Positions 1 through 6,886 of a stretch of 7,393 nt of DNA are shown here, in pieces. Location: positions 1 through 7,393 of the forward strand of contig MNIY01000074.1 of the NCBI GenBank assembly GCA_001919995.1, given 5' to 3'. Numbering within the stretch: position 1 is the first letter of the stretch; each line of letters begins with the position of its first letter. The notes below the pieces were generated by a model. It made no database searches. It was given only the letters and a program-made list of their open reading frames with translations, and had not been told where the DNA came from. The stretch is from Ktedonobacter sp. 13_1_20CM_4_53_11. GTDB taxonomy: Bacteria > Chloroflexota > Ktedonobacteria > Ktedonobacterales > Ktedonobacteraceae. The position numbers and the translations under genes were made by a program.

Positions 1-806
1 GCGAACTCGTCTCCTTGATAGTCAAGGGGCTTCCTCTGCCCACGCTCATCTACGCATTTCGCGGTTTTACTCCTGAGCATTATCCTGGTGAGAACCATTG
101 CCTTCCCATTCAAATCGTGATTGGCACACAGATGCTGCACGCTGTTGGCCTGGCCATGGCGGCGAAAATATCGGGCGATAAGGCAGTCGCCGTTGGTGTA
201 TGTGGCGATGGAGCAACGTCCGAGGGAGATTTCAACGAAGCCTTGAATTTCGCGGGCGTCTTTCAAGCGCCTGTGGTGCTGGTAGTACAGAATAACGGCT
301 GGGCTATCAGCGTTCCCCGTCATAAACAGAGCGCTGCACCTACCTTCGCCGCTCGTGGGGCCGGTTTCGGTGTCCCGTCTGTCCTGGTTGACGGTAATGA
401 TATTCTCGCGGTCTACGCTGTGATGCAGCAGGCCGTCGAGCGTGCGCGTGCCGGTCAGGGACCCACGCTTGTGGAGACGCTCACTTATCGCATCGGGGCG
501 CATACGACTGCCGATGACCCCACGCGCTATCGCAGCCCGGAGGAGGTGGAGGCATGGCGAGCGAAAGACCCGCTCACGCGCTTCAAGCGCTTCCTGGTGA
601 GCCGCGACATGCTCGATGAAGAACAGGACCGGCAGCTCATTGCAGCAGTCGAAGAGGAGATCAACGAAGCGGTACGTGTAGCCGAGGCGATGCCACCAAT
701 GGCCCCTGACAGCTTCTTTGACTATACTTCGGCCTCGCTTTCCCCGCGATTGCAAGAGCAGCGTGCTGACCTGCTGCGCTATGTAGAACCCGGCCAGGGA
801 GAATAA
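1..806 (+). CDS. pdhA: Pyruvate (2-oxoacid) dehydrogenase E1 component, alpha subunit, 5' partial
   Basis: This is the alpha half of the thiamine-diphosphate-dependent E1 enzyme, which decarboxylates pyruvate (or a related 2-oxoacid) and passes the acyl group to the lipoyl arm of E2 in the cytoplasm. The frame is open to the left edge (first full codon at base 3), and 267 codons are visible. Bacillus PdhA has about 370 residues, so roughly 100 N-terminal residues lie outside the window. The TTG at base 15 is inside the gene and is not a start. The ThDP/Mg motif begins with GDG at bases 204-212 and ends with NN at 291-296. The active-site loop is seen as HTTADDPTRYR (about bases 501-533). The KGLPLP segment near the left end and the C-terminal stretch both follow the Bacillus PdhA pattern. 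The stop lies 6 bases before pdhB. Pyruvate is favoured by overall resemblance, but a branched-chain 2-oxoacid substrate cannot be excluded. Confidence 0.93.
   Translation, partial: ELVSLIVKGLPLPTLIYAFRGFTPEHYPGENHCLPIQIVIGTQMLHAVGLAMAAKISGDKAVAVGVCGDGATSEGDFNEALNFAGVFQAPVVLVVQNNGWAISVPRHKQSAAPTFAARGAGFGVPSVLVDGNDILAVYAVMQQAVERARAGQGPTLVETLTYRIGAHTTADDPTRYRSPEEVEAWRAKDPLTRFKRFLVSRDMLDEEQDRQLIAAVEEEINEAVRVAEAMPPMAPDSFFDYTSASLSPRLQEQRADLLRYVEPGQGE
796..802 (+). promoter_or_regulatory. Shine-Dalgarno for pdhB
   Basis: AGGGAGA lies at the end of pdhA, 10 bases before the ATG at 813. Two other in-frame ATGs follow at 819 and 825. The spacing favours 813, or 819 if a longer spacing is allowed. Placement inside the upstream gene implies coupled translation of E1 alpha and E1 beta. 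Confidence 0.5.
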
Positions 807-812
807 ACGTTT

Positions 813-1793
813 ATGTTAATGACGATGATCGAGGCCCTGAATCACTCGCTCACCCTTGAGTTGGAGCGAGACAAGCGCGTTGTGGTATTTGGGCAGGATA
901 TAGGTGTCAATGGGGGAGTCTTCCGAGTTACCGAGCACCTGCAGGAGAAGTTCGGAGAACAACGTGTCTTCGATACGCCGCTCTCCGAGTCGGCCATCAT
1001 TGGCAGTGCAGTGGGCATGTCTGTCTATGGGCTGCGGCCGATTGCCGAGATACAGTTCGCGGGCTTCCTTTTTGTGTGCATGAATCAGCTGGCGTCACAG
1101 GCCGCGCGCATGCGTTTCCGCAGCGCGGGAGCCTATACCTGTCCCATGGTGGTACGCGCGCCCTACGGTGGTGGCGTGCGCACGCCGGAATTGCACTCGG
1201 ACAGCCTTGAAGGCGTGTTCATGCAGACCCCTGGCCTCAAGGTGGTCATCCCTTCGAACCCCTATGATGCCAAAGGTCTACTGGCCTCGGCTGTTGCCGA
1301 TCCTGATCCCGTGCTGTTCCTGGAGAATATCAAACTCTACCGCTCATTCCGCCTGGAGACGCCGGAAGAATATTATACCGTTCCTCTCTGCAAGGCAAAG
1401 ACGGTGCAGGAGGGAACGGATGTGAGCCTTTTTGCTTATGGCGCGATGGTACCCATCGCCGTGGAGGCGGCGAAACAGGTGCAAAAAGAGCATGGCATCA
1501 GCGTTGAGGTTATCGATCTGCGCACGGTCTGGCCCCTCGATGAAGAGGCTATAGTCGCCTCTGTCGAGAAAACCGGCCGCGCAGTAGTTGTCCACGAGGC
1601 TCCTCGAGCGGGCGGTGTTGGCGCTGAAATAACAGCGATCATTAATGAACGTTGCTTGTATTCGCTTTTAAAGCCGGTTGGACGGGTCACGGGTTATGAC
1701 ACTCCTTATCCTGTGCCTGGCCTGGAGGACTATTATTTGCCGAATGCAGCCAAGGTATTGACAGCGTTGCGACAGGTGATGGAGCCAGCGTAA
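813..1793 (+). CDS. pdhB: Pyruvate (2-oxoacid) dehydrogenase E1 component, beta subunit
   Basis: This is the beta half of the E1 heterotetramer. It completes the ThDP site (it contacts the pyrimidine ring) and provides the surface that docks on the E2 subunit-binding domain. The 326 residues match the usual length (~325). Family landmarks are visible in order: GQDIGVNGGVFRVTE near residue 27, FDTPLSESAI near 53, EIQFAGF near 78, RAPYGGGVRTPELHSDSLEG near 114, VIPSNPYDAKGLL near 145, FLENIKLYRSFR near 169, and the C-terminal transketolase-type domain with VIDLRTVWPLD and SVEKTGRAVVVHEAPRAGG. All are close to Bacillus PdhB. It follows pdhA by 6 bases and precedes the E2 frame by 53 bases, so the three genes are probably co-transcribed. 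No promoter was found between them. No truncation or odd residue was noticed. Confidence 0.95.
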   Translation: MLMTMIEALNHSLTLELERDKRVVVFGQDIGVNGGVFRVTEHLQEKFGEQRVFDTPLSESAIIGSAVGMSVYGLRPIAEIQFAGFLFVCMNQLASQAARMRFRSAGAYTCPMVVRAPYGGGVRTPELHSDSLEGVFMQTPGLKVVIPSNPYDAKGLLASAVADPDPVLFLENIKLYRSFRLETPEEYYTVPLCKAKTVQEGTDVSLFAYGAMVPIAVEAAKQVQKEHGISVEVIDLRTVWPLDEEAIVASVEKTGRAVVVHEAPRAGGVGAEITAIINERCLYSLLKPVGRVTGYDTPYPVPGLEDYYLPNAAKVLTALRQVMEPA

Positions 1794-1846
1794 GTATACA
1801 GAGCCAGGACAACAACTGGAAGAATTAGGGTTTCTGGAGATAGAGC

Positions 1847-4408
1847 ATGACGTACGAATTTAAGTTGGCCGACCTGGGCGAAGGGATGCATGAAGCGGAA
1901 ATAGTGCAATGGCTCATTGACGTCGGTGATACTGCTAAACTCGACCAGGCTATCGCCAAAGTGGAAACGGATAAGGCCGTCGTCGAACTCCCGTCTCCTG
2001 TTACTGGACGAGTCAGCGAGATTCGTGTGAAGGATGGGCAGACCGCTAAGGTAGGCGATGTACTGGTCGTCTTTGAGACTTCTGCCGCCAGCAGTGGCGA
2101 TGGCACGCCAAAAAGTAGCGAAACACCCGCTGTCGCCACCTCCTCTGCTCCAACAAATATGTCTTCTGTAGCAACAGCATCCTCACAAAGCGCGCCTTCA
2201 GTTGCAGCGCGTCCGCGAGTACAGGCAGCGCCCGCGGTACGAAAACTCGCCTTTGAATTAGGCGTAGACCTTGAGCAGGTCACGCCGTCAAGTGCAAGTG
2301 GGCGAGTTTCGCTTGAAGATGTACGGGCTTATGCCGAACGCGCCGGGAGTGCGACTTCAGGTGCGCAGAATGGCGCTTCCACTGCCGAGGTTGCAAGCAC
2401 AGCCGCGCCAAAAGAAGAACAACTTGCTCCCTCTACATCACCTGTCGAAAAGAAAGTTGATCAGGCGGGCACTGAAGATCAGCGTCAACCCCTGACCGGG
2501 TTGCGTAAGCGTGTCGCGGAACATATGGAGCGTTCCTGGCGCACCATTCCTCATGCGACCGCCTTTGACGAGATCGACGGCGGCGCGTTGATAGCATTGC
2601 GCCAGGCGTTGAAACCCATTGCTGAGCAGCGTGGAGTACGCCTGACCTATATGCCGCTGTTGATCAAACTGCTCATACCGCTGCTCAAAGAGTTTCCCAT
2701 CTTTAATGCTAGCCTCGATGAAGAGAAGCGCGAGATTGTGTACAAACGCTCCTACCATATCGGAGTGGCTACCGACTCGCCAGAGGGTCTGCTGGTGCCC
2801 GTAATGCGCAACGCTGATCGCCTCACCCTGATGGAGGTTGCTGCAAAGCTTGAGAAGTTGATCGAGGGCGCGCAGAAACGCACGCTTGCTCTTCCTGAGG
2901 TCAGTGGTAGCACCTTTACGCTGAATAACGTCGGGAGTTTTGGCGGCGGCAGCGGCACCCCAATTATCAATTATCCTGAAGCAGCGATCCTCGCTGTCGG
3001 CAGAATACAGGAAAAGGCGATTGCGCGGCAGGGAGCAGTCATTGTACGTCCGGTGATGCCGCTGGCGCTTTCATTTGACCACAGGCTCATCGATGGCCCT
3101 GGAGGCTATGTAGCAGCAATTCGCGCTGCTAAACTCGGTCATCATGTTACATTGGTTGACCAGGGACCTCCTGGTGGAACCTGCCTTAATCGAGGTTGTA
3201 TTCCACTCAAAGCGCTGCTTTCTTCAACTGAGCGCTATTATGACACCCAACAGGAAGAACTGGCGGCGATGGGTATCGCGGCTGAAACTGTCTCATTTGA
3301 CTGGCCCAGGATGCAGGCGTGGAAACAGAGCGTTGTTGATCGCTTAACAGATGGTGTACGGCGCCTGGTGGCCGGTAACCATATCGATTACGTATATGGT
3401 ACAGGCTGGTTCATGAACGCCCAGGAAGTGCGTGTCGAAGGCGAACACGGTTCCCACCGTTTCAAATTTGATCACTGTATCCTCGCGGTCGGTGCCGACG
3501 CTGCTGGCCATCCCCAACTGCCATATGATGGCGAACGTGTATTAACCCCAGAGCAAGCCTTGCAGCTGCCGGAATTGCCGAATACGCTCAATATCCTGGG
3601 AGATGACTATATCGCCCTGGAACTGGCAACACTCTTCGGGCGACTTGGTGTCGAGGTCAAACTATATTCACCGGGCGAGCAGATCCTGGCTGGATGCGAT
3701 CCTACCGCGTTACGGTTGGTCCAGTCAGGATTGCGCAAGTTGGGGATTCAGACAGCGACGAAGACGGCTATTGAATACGTGACAGATCGGCCTGTAGTCA
3801 TCTCCCAGGGCGTCTCTCCCCATACGGCTGGATTACACCTGGATGCGGTAGGTGTGAACACTTCGAGCAACGGCGGCATCGCTGTCAATGCTATGCAGCA
3901 GAGCTCTGTACCGCATATCCTGGCGGTAGGTGACTGTACAGGTGGTCGTGCCCTTGCCAGCGTTGCCATGAAACAGGGAAAAGTGGCTGCCGAGGTGCTC
4001 TCTGGTCAACGTGTACAGTTCGCGCCACTGGTGACGCCGCTTGTAGTCCACACGGCACCAGAGATAGCCATGGTTGGGTATTTGGCAGATGAGGCAACAC
4101 AGGCTGGTTATCCCGTCGTTACAGGTCGTTTTCCTCTAGCCGCCAATGGACGCGCTTTGACCCTTGGTAAAGATAATGGGGTCGCGCTGATAGTGGCAAA
4201 TGCTGATGACGGGGTATTGCTCGGGGCTACCATAGCAGGTCCACGCGCCGGTGATTTAATAGGGCAGGCAGCGCTCGCTATCGAGATGGGCGCGACGCTG
4301 ACCGACCTCGCTGAGATTCTTTATGCTCATCCCAGCCTCAGCGAAGTGCTGCTAGAGAGTGCTGAGAATGCGCTGGGAAGAGCAGTACATATATTGTCGA
4401 AGGGCTAA
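1847..4408 (+). CDS. pdhC: Fused 2-oxoacid dehydrogenase E2 (acyltransferase) and E3-like (dihydrolipoamide dehydrogenase) protein
   Basis: One 853-residue frame carries two enzymes that are normally separate. Residues 1-80 are a lipoyl domain with lipoyl-lysine K43 in ETDKAVVE. Residues 80-122 are an Ala/Ser/Thr/Pro-rich linker. Residues 124-163 are the peripheral-subunit-binding domain (PAVRKLAFELGVDL to SLEDVRAYAE). A second linker runs to ~212. Residues 214-417 are the acyltransferase core, ending in DHRLIDG with catalytic H412 and D416. From G417 the chain becomes E3: GPGGYVAAIRAAKLG, the redox pair C446/C451 in CLNRGC, the second FAD motif AVGDC (693-697), and the catalytic dyad H828/E833 in HPSLSE. 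About 25 residues of the E2 C-terminus and the first FAD strand of E3 are missing at the joint. The E3 NAD-binding motif reads GDDYIA (585-590), and the stretch before the GRRPNT-equivalent is ~17 residues short. GGAG at 1836-1839 supports the ATG at 1847. Role: acyl transfer to CoA is expected, but whether either half works is uncertain. The gene symbol refers to the E2 half; the E3 half resembles pdhD/lpd. Confidence 0.88.
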   Translation: MTYEFKLADLGEGMHEAEIVQWLIDVGDTAKLDQAIAKVETDKAVVELPSPVTGRVSEIRVKDGQTAKVGDVLVVFETSAASSGDGTPKSSETPAVATSSAPTNMSSVATASSQSAPSVAARPRVQAAPAVRKLAFELGVDLEQVTPSSASGRVSLEDVRAYAERAGSATSGAQNGASTAEVASTAAPKEEQLAPSTSPVEKKVDQAGTEDQRQPLTGLRKRVAEHMERSWRTIPHATAFDEIDGGALIALRQALKPIAEQRGVRLTYMPLLIKLLIPLLKEFPIFNASLDEEKREIVYKRSYHIGVATDSPEGLLVPVMRNADRLTLMEVAAKLEKLIEGAQKRTLALPEVSGSTFTLNNVGSFGGGSGTPIINYPEAAILAVGRIQEKAIARQGAVIVRPVMPLALSFDHRLIDGPGGYVAAIRAAKLGHHVTLVDQGPPGGTCLNRGCIPLKALLSSTERYYDTQQEELAAMGIAAETVSFDWPRMQAWKQSVVDRLTDGVRRLVAGNHIDYVYGTGWFMNAQEVRVEGEHGSHRFKFDHCILAVGADAAGHPQLPYDGERVLTPEQALQLPELPNTLNILGDDYIALELATLFGRLGVEVKLYSPGEQILAGCDPTALRLVQSGLRKLGIQTATKTAIEYVTDRPVVISQGVSPHTAGLHLDAVGVNTSSNGGIAVNAMQQSSVPHILAVGDCTGGRALASVAMKQGKVAAEVLSGQRVQFAPLVTPLVVHTAPEIAMVGYLADEATQAGYPVVTGRFPLAANGRALTLGKDNGVALIVANADDGVLLGATIAGPRAGDLIGQAALAIEMGATLTDLAEILYAHPSLSEVLLESAENALGRAVHILSKG
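3077..3109 (+). other. E2-to-E3 fusion joint
   Basis: These 11 codons read DHRLIDGPGGY. The first seven residues are the E2 active-site motif, which usually lies ~25 residues before the E2 stop. The last five (GPGGY) are the dinucleotide-binding loop of E3, which usually lies ~15-20 residues after the E3 start. The glycine at 3095-3097 is shared by both motifs. This is what an in-frame deletion between two similar Gly-rich sites in adjacent genes would leave. The first glycine of the E3 GxGxxG is replaced by Ile. Confidence 0.8.
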
Positions 4409-4449
4409 AGATTAGAGAGGCTGGCTCGCAGTGAGTCGCGTTGCCGTTG

Positions 4450-5859
4450 TCATTCTTTCCTGCGTTTCGCCATCTCTTCCTCAGTAGTCCCGGTAGTTAC
4501 CAGTTCGTAGAGCAAAGCTTCACCCTCTTTGGGGCGTAAGATGCGACCCAGGCGCTGGATATATTCGCGCTTAGTGCTATTGCCGCTCACGATAATGGCT
4601 ATGCGGCAATCAGGCACATCGACTCCTTCGTTCAGAACGCGCCCGGTCACCAGTTTTGTATACTGTCCTGTGCGGAACCTGTCCAGGATGGTGCGGCGTT
4701 CCTCGGTTGGGGTTTTATAGGTGATGCTTGGCAGGCAGAAACGCCGGCTGATTTGATCGACGACAGGATTGTATTCAGAGAAGAGCAGCACCTGGTCAGC
4801 TGCGTGCTTATGCAATAAGCGCTCGATTTCGCTATACTTGGCGGGCGCATTCATGGCGATTTGGCGGGCCTCGCGCCACGCCAGCATAGCGGTACGCGCT
4901 TCAGGGTCTCGCGCGCTGAGGAAGATCAGCTTTTGCTGGAAGTCCTCGGGTGAACGAATGACAATACGGCGGCGGCGTAAAAATGAACTGTAGATGCGCC
5001 TTTGTTCAGCATAACGTATCTCATCCTCGCTCGATAAGGCAATATCGATAATCTTTTCCTGGTATTGTGCGAGGTAACGACCCTCTGTCAATTCGGCGGG
5101 TGAGCGCCGGTACACCTCCGGCCCTATCAATTCATCCAGTTCGATATGAGCCATGTCGCTGCGTTCTGGTGTGGCGCTAAGTCCCAGGCGCAAAGGTGTG
5201 AAGGCGCTCTCGGCGATGAGGCGATAGGTTGGTGCGGGCAAGTGGTGACATTCATCGAAGATGAGCAGGCCGAAGCGCGATAGTTCGCGGGGGTAGAGCG
5301 CTGCAGAATCATAGGTAATGATGGTAATTGGCTTCAACTCTTTCTCTCCCCCGCCAAATGTGCCGATGTCGTCAATGTTGAGAGAAAGGGCAGTGGCAAG
5401 CGCCGTACGCCACTGCTGCAAGAGATCAATCGTAGGGACTACCGCCAGTGTCCACAGACCCGTCTCGACGATAGCCATTGCTGCCACAAACGTTTTACCG
5501 GCACCTGTTGGCAGTACTACAACACCTGCACTGCCCTGCGCTAACCACGCGGTCAGGGCATCCTCCTGGTATGGTCGTGGTTCGATAGCCAGTGCTGTCG
5601 AGAAGGGTAGGGTGGGACGCTCCTCAAAAACTACTGTAAAGGGTGTCTGTTGTTGCCGCAGCGCCTGTTTCACCGCACTGAAATGGATCGGTTGCGTGCG
5701 CACAAAATGAAAGCGTTTATCTCTCCCCATTTTCGCCCTGAGAGCTTTGGGGAGGTATGGACCAAAGAGGCTGTCCAGTAGTGCGGGCGTTGGAAGTTCT
5801 AACAATTCAGCGGGAGGTGTGATGGTAAGATCACGACCCCGCAGGTCAATCGTAGTCAT
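4450..5859 (-). CDS. XPB/SSL2-like superfamily 2 DNA helicase
   Basis: This is an ATP-dependent DNA helicase or translocase of 469 residues from the chosen start. Motifs in order: Walker A PTGAGKT (117-123), DECH box (202-205), motif III SAT (228-230), motif V LNEGVDVPD (409-417), and motif VI QRLGRILRP (435-443). The wording around them (FDECHHLPAPTYR, LGLSATPERSD, SGNSTKREYIQRLGR) is that of bacterial and archaeal XPB-like helicases, not of ComFA or RecG. About 85 residues precede the helicase core and are not recognised. Start: the frame stays open to an ATG at 5955, but those 32 extra residues overlap dprA in another frame and look non-coding. The ATG at 5857-5859 lies 10 bases after the dprA stop. 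Its Shine-Dalgarno is weak, so translation probably depends on ribosomes finishing dprA. The nuclease often paired with XPB helicases (Bax1/DUF790) is not in the window. The biological role (repair, transformation or defence) is inferred only from neighbours. Confidence 0.88.
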   Translation of the reverse strand: MTTIDLRGRDLTITPPAELLELPTPALLDSLFGPYLPKALRAKMGRDKRFHFVRTQPIHFSAVKQALRQQQTPFTVVFEERPTLPFSTALAIEPRPYQEDALTAWLAQGSAGVVVLPTGAGKTFVAAMAIVETGLWTLAVVPTIDLLQQWRTALATALSLNIDDIGTFGGGEKELKPITIITYDSAALYPRELSRFGLLIFDECHHLPAPTYRLIAESAFTPLRLGLSATPERSDMAHIELDELIGPEVYRRSPAELTEGRYLAQYQEKIIDIALSSEDEIRYAEQRRIYSSFLRRRRIVIRSPEDFQQKLIFLSARDPEARTAMLAWREARQIAMNAPAKYSEIERLLHKHAADQVLLFSEYNPVVDQISRRFCLPSITYKTPTEERRTILDRFRTGQYTKLVTGRVLNEGVDVPDCRIAIIVSGNSTKREYIQRLGRILRPKEGEALLYELVTTGTTEEEMAKRRKE

Positions 5860-5869
5860 GGTCTGTTCA

Positions 5870-6874
5870 CTACTCGTTGGATGATGTAAATAGCGAAAGT
5901 TGCTCTGAACGTTCGGGCTTTTCGCTCTGTTTTTGTTGTAACATGGCACTTTCAATGAAGAGTGAGATGGATAATTCGGCGATATGCTCTGTAGGCCAGG
6001 GAAGAGGAACTCCTCCTAGATCGATAAGAGCATCATTACCAGCAAGTAATGTAGAGGATACTGTTTGGCGCACATAGAGCGGCCGCCCCTGCTTCAATGC
6101 GCCATTTGCACCTTCCCATGTGCCACCCTTGATATCCGCTTCGGCAACGATCACTACCTGGGCCAGGCCGGTAACAACTTTATTGCGTTCCATAGCGCGA
6201 CTTACCACCCATGGAGCATCGGGGTGAAACTGGCTCATCAAAAGGACATTTCCCGCTTCAATTTTGGGGACGAGGTTTCGCATCTGGACGCCACTAAGTT
6301 TACGGATGCCGTGCGGCAGTACAACAGTAGTATGGCCATTATCAGTACTGGTAGCGCCCTCAAAGGCAGCCCGGTCAACGCCACGAGCGTTGCCACTGAT
6401 AACATTAGCACCCTTTTCTGCTAAAAATTGTGCTATCTCTCGAGTAAATGCGAGGCTTGATTCCCCGGCATTACGTGAGCCAATAATGCCAATAGTTTGG
6501 CGTTCAAGGATTTGCAAATCGCCTGCATAGCAGAGTACAGGGGGTAGTTGATTACGGTTGAGGGCTAATTTGAGTAGCCTGGGATAGTTTTCGTCAAACA
6601 CAGTGAGCAAATGAATATGCTCGTGGGACAACTTCTCTACCAGAAACGCTTGTCCAACCAGTTTCTCTTTCGCCTGTTCAAGTTTCTGAATGATTTCTGT
6701 CTTGAGATGGCATGTAGCGATCCATTCCTCTTTACTGGTCGCAAAGAACTCTTGCAATGTTCTGCCAAGTTGTTTACACCAGACTACGAGAATGTCGTTG
6801 ATGATGCGAGTAGATAGCCCGCTTTCAAACGCCAACAGAAGCCAGCAGGATTGTTCTTGTAAATCTTCGTTCAT
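5870..6874 (-). CDS. DprA/Smf-family single-stranded-DNA-binding protein, short form with clamp-binding-like tail
   Basis: DprA proteins bind single-stranded DNA and, in transformable bacteria, load RecA on it. The 334 residues divide into an N-terminal helical region (~10-80), a link with FDENYPRLL and PPVLCYAGDL (93-120), and the Rossmann-like core from ~126. The core shows GSRNAG (132-137), SGNARGVD (160-167), RNKVVTGL (230-237), and GGTWEGA (250-256) where competence DprA has a GS-L-TA-type motif. The GGTW form is, from memory, typical of DprA paralogues outside the competence group, so dprA is not given as a symbol. No C-terminal winged helix is present. The tail instead ends in a charged stretch plus QLSLF (325-329), five residues from the end. 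The ATG at 6874 has a strong Shine-Dalgarno overlapping the stop of the upstream PRTase gene, so the two proteins are likely made together. Family assignment is firm; function is not. Confidence 0.87.
   Translation of the reverse strand: MNEDLQEQSCWLLLAFESGLSTRIINDILVVWCKQLGRTLQEFFATSKEEWIATCHLKTEIIQKLEQAKEKLVGQAFLVEKLSHEHIHLLTVFDENYPRLLKLALNRNQLPPVLCYAGDLQILERQTIGIIGSRNAGESSLAFTREIAQFLAEKGANVISGNARGVDRAAFEGATSTDNGHTTVVLPHGIRKLSGVQMRNLVPKIEAGNVLLMSQFHPDAPWVVSRAMERNKVVTGLAQVVIVAEADIKGGTWEGANGALKQGRPLYVRQTVSSTLLAGNDALIDLGGVPLPWPTEHIAELSISLFIESAMLQQKQSEKPERSEQLSLFTSSNE
5888..5902 (-). other. Sliding-clamp-binding-like pentapeptide QLSLF in the DprA tail
   Basis: Residues 325-329 read QLSLF, which matches the bacterial beta-clamp-binding consensus QL(S/D)LF. 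The motif sits in a probably flexible charged tail (KPERSE before it, TSSNE after it), as expected for an exposed peptide. Function is inferred from the match alone. Confidence 0.55.
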
Positions 6875-6879
6875 GGTAG

Positions 6880-6886
6880 CCTCCTA
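6880..6886 (-). promoter_or_regulatory. Shine-Dalgarno of the DprA gene overlapping the PRTase stop
   Basis: On the minus strand TAGGAGG contains the TAG stop of the phosphoribosyltransferase and lies 5 bases before the DprA ATG. It fixes the DprA start at 6874 and indicates translational coupling of the two genes. Confidence 0.8.

Noticed and set aside
15..17. TTG as the start of E1 alpha
   Set aside because: The frame is open upstream to the window edge and E1 alpha proteins have ~100 further residues, so this is an internal codon.
1825..2283. Minus-strand 152-codon frame opposite the E2 lipoyl and linker region
   Set aside because: It is a low-complexity Ser/Thr/Ala-rich shadow of the E2 linkers and resembles no protein family.
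4419..4436. Possible hairpin (TGGCTC / GAGTCG, loop GCAGT) as a bidirectional terminator between the convergent operons
   Set aside because: The stem is only about six pairs with wobbles, and no run of T follows on either strand, so a terminator call is not supported.
5318..5710. Plus-strand 130-codon frame opposite the helicase gene
   Set aside because: It lies wholly antisense to the conserved Walker A and N-terminal helicase region, with no recognisable domain or ribosome-binding site.
4450..5859. ComFA as the identity of the SF2 helicase, given its DprA and ComF-like neighbours
   Set aside because: The motifs follow the XPB-like pattern (DECHHLPAPTYR, STKREYIQRLGRILRP), and no ComFA-type cysteine zinc finger is present.
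6065..6424. Plus-strand 119-codon frame opposite the DprA core
   Set aside because: It is antisense to conserved DprA motifs and looks like a shadow; no independent support.
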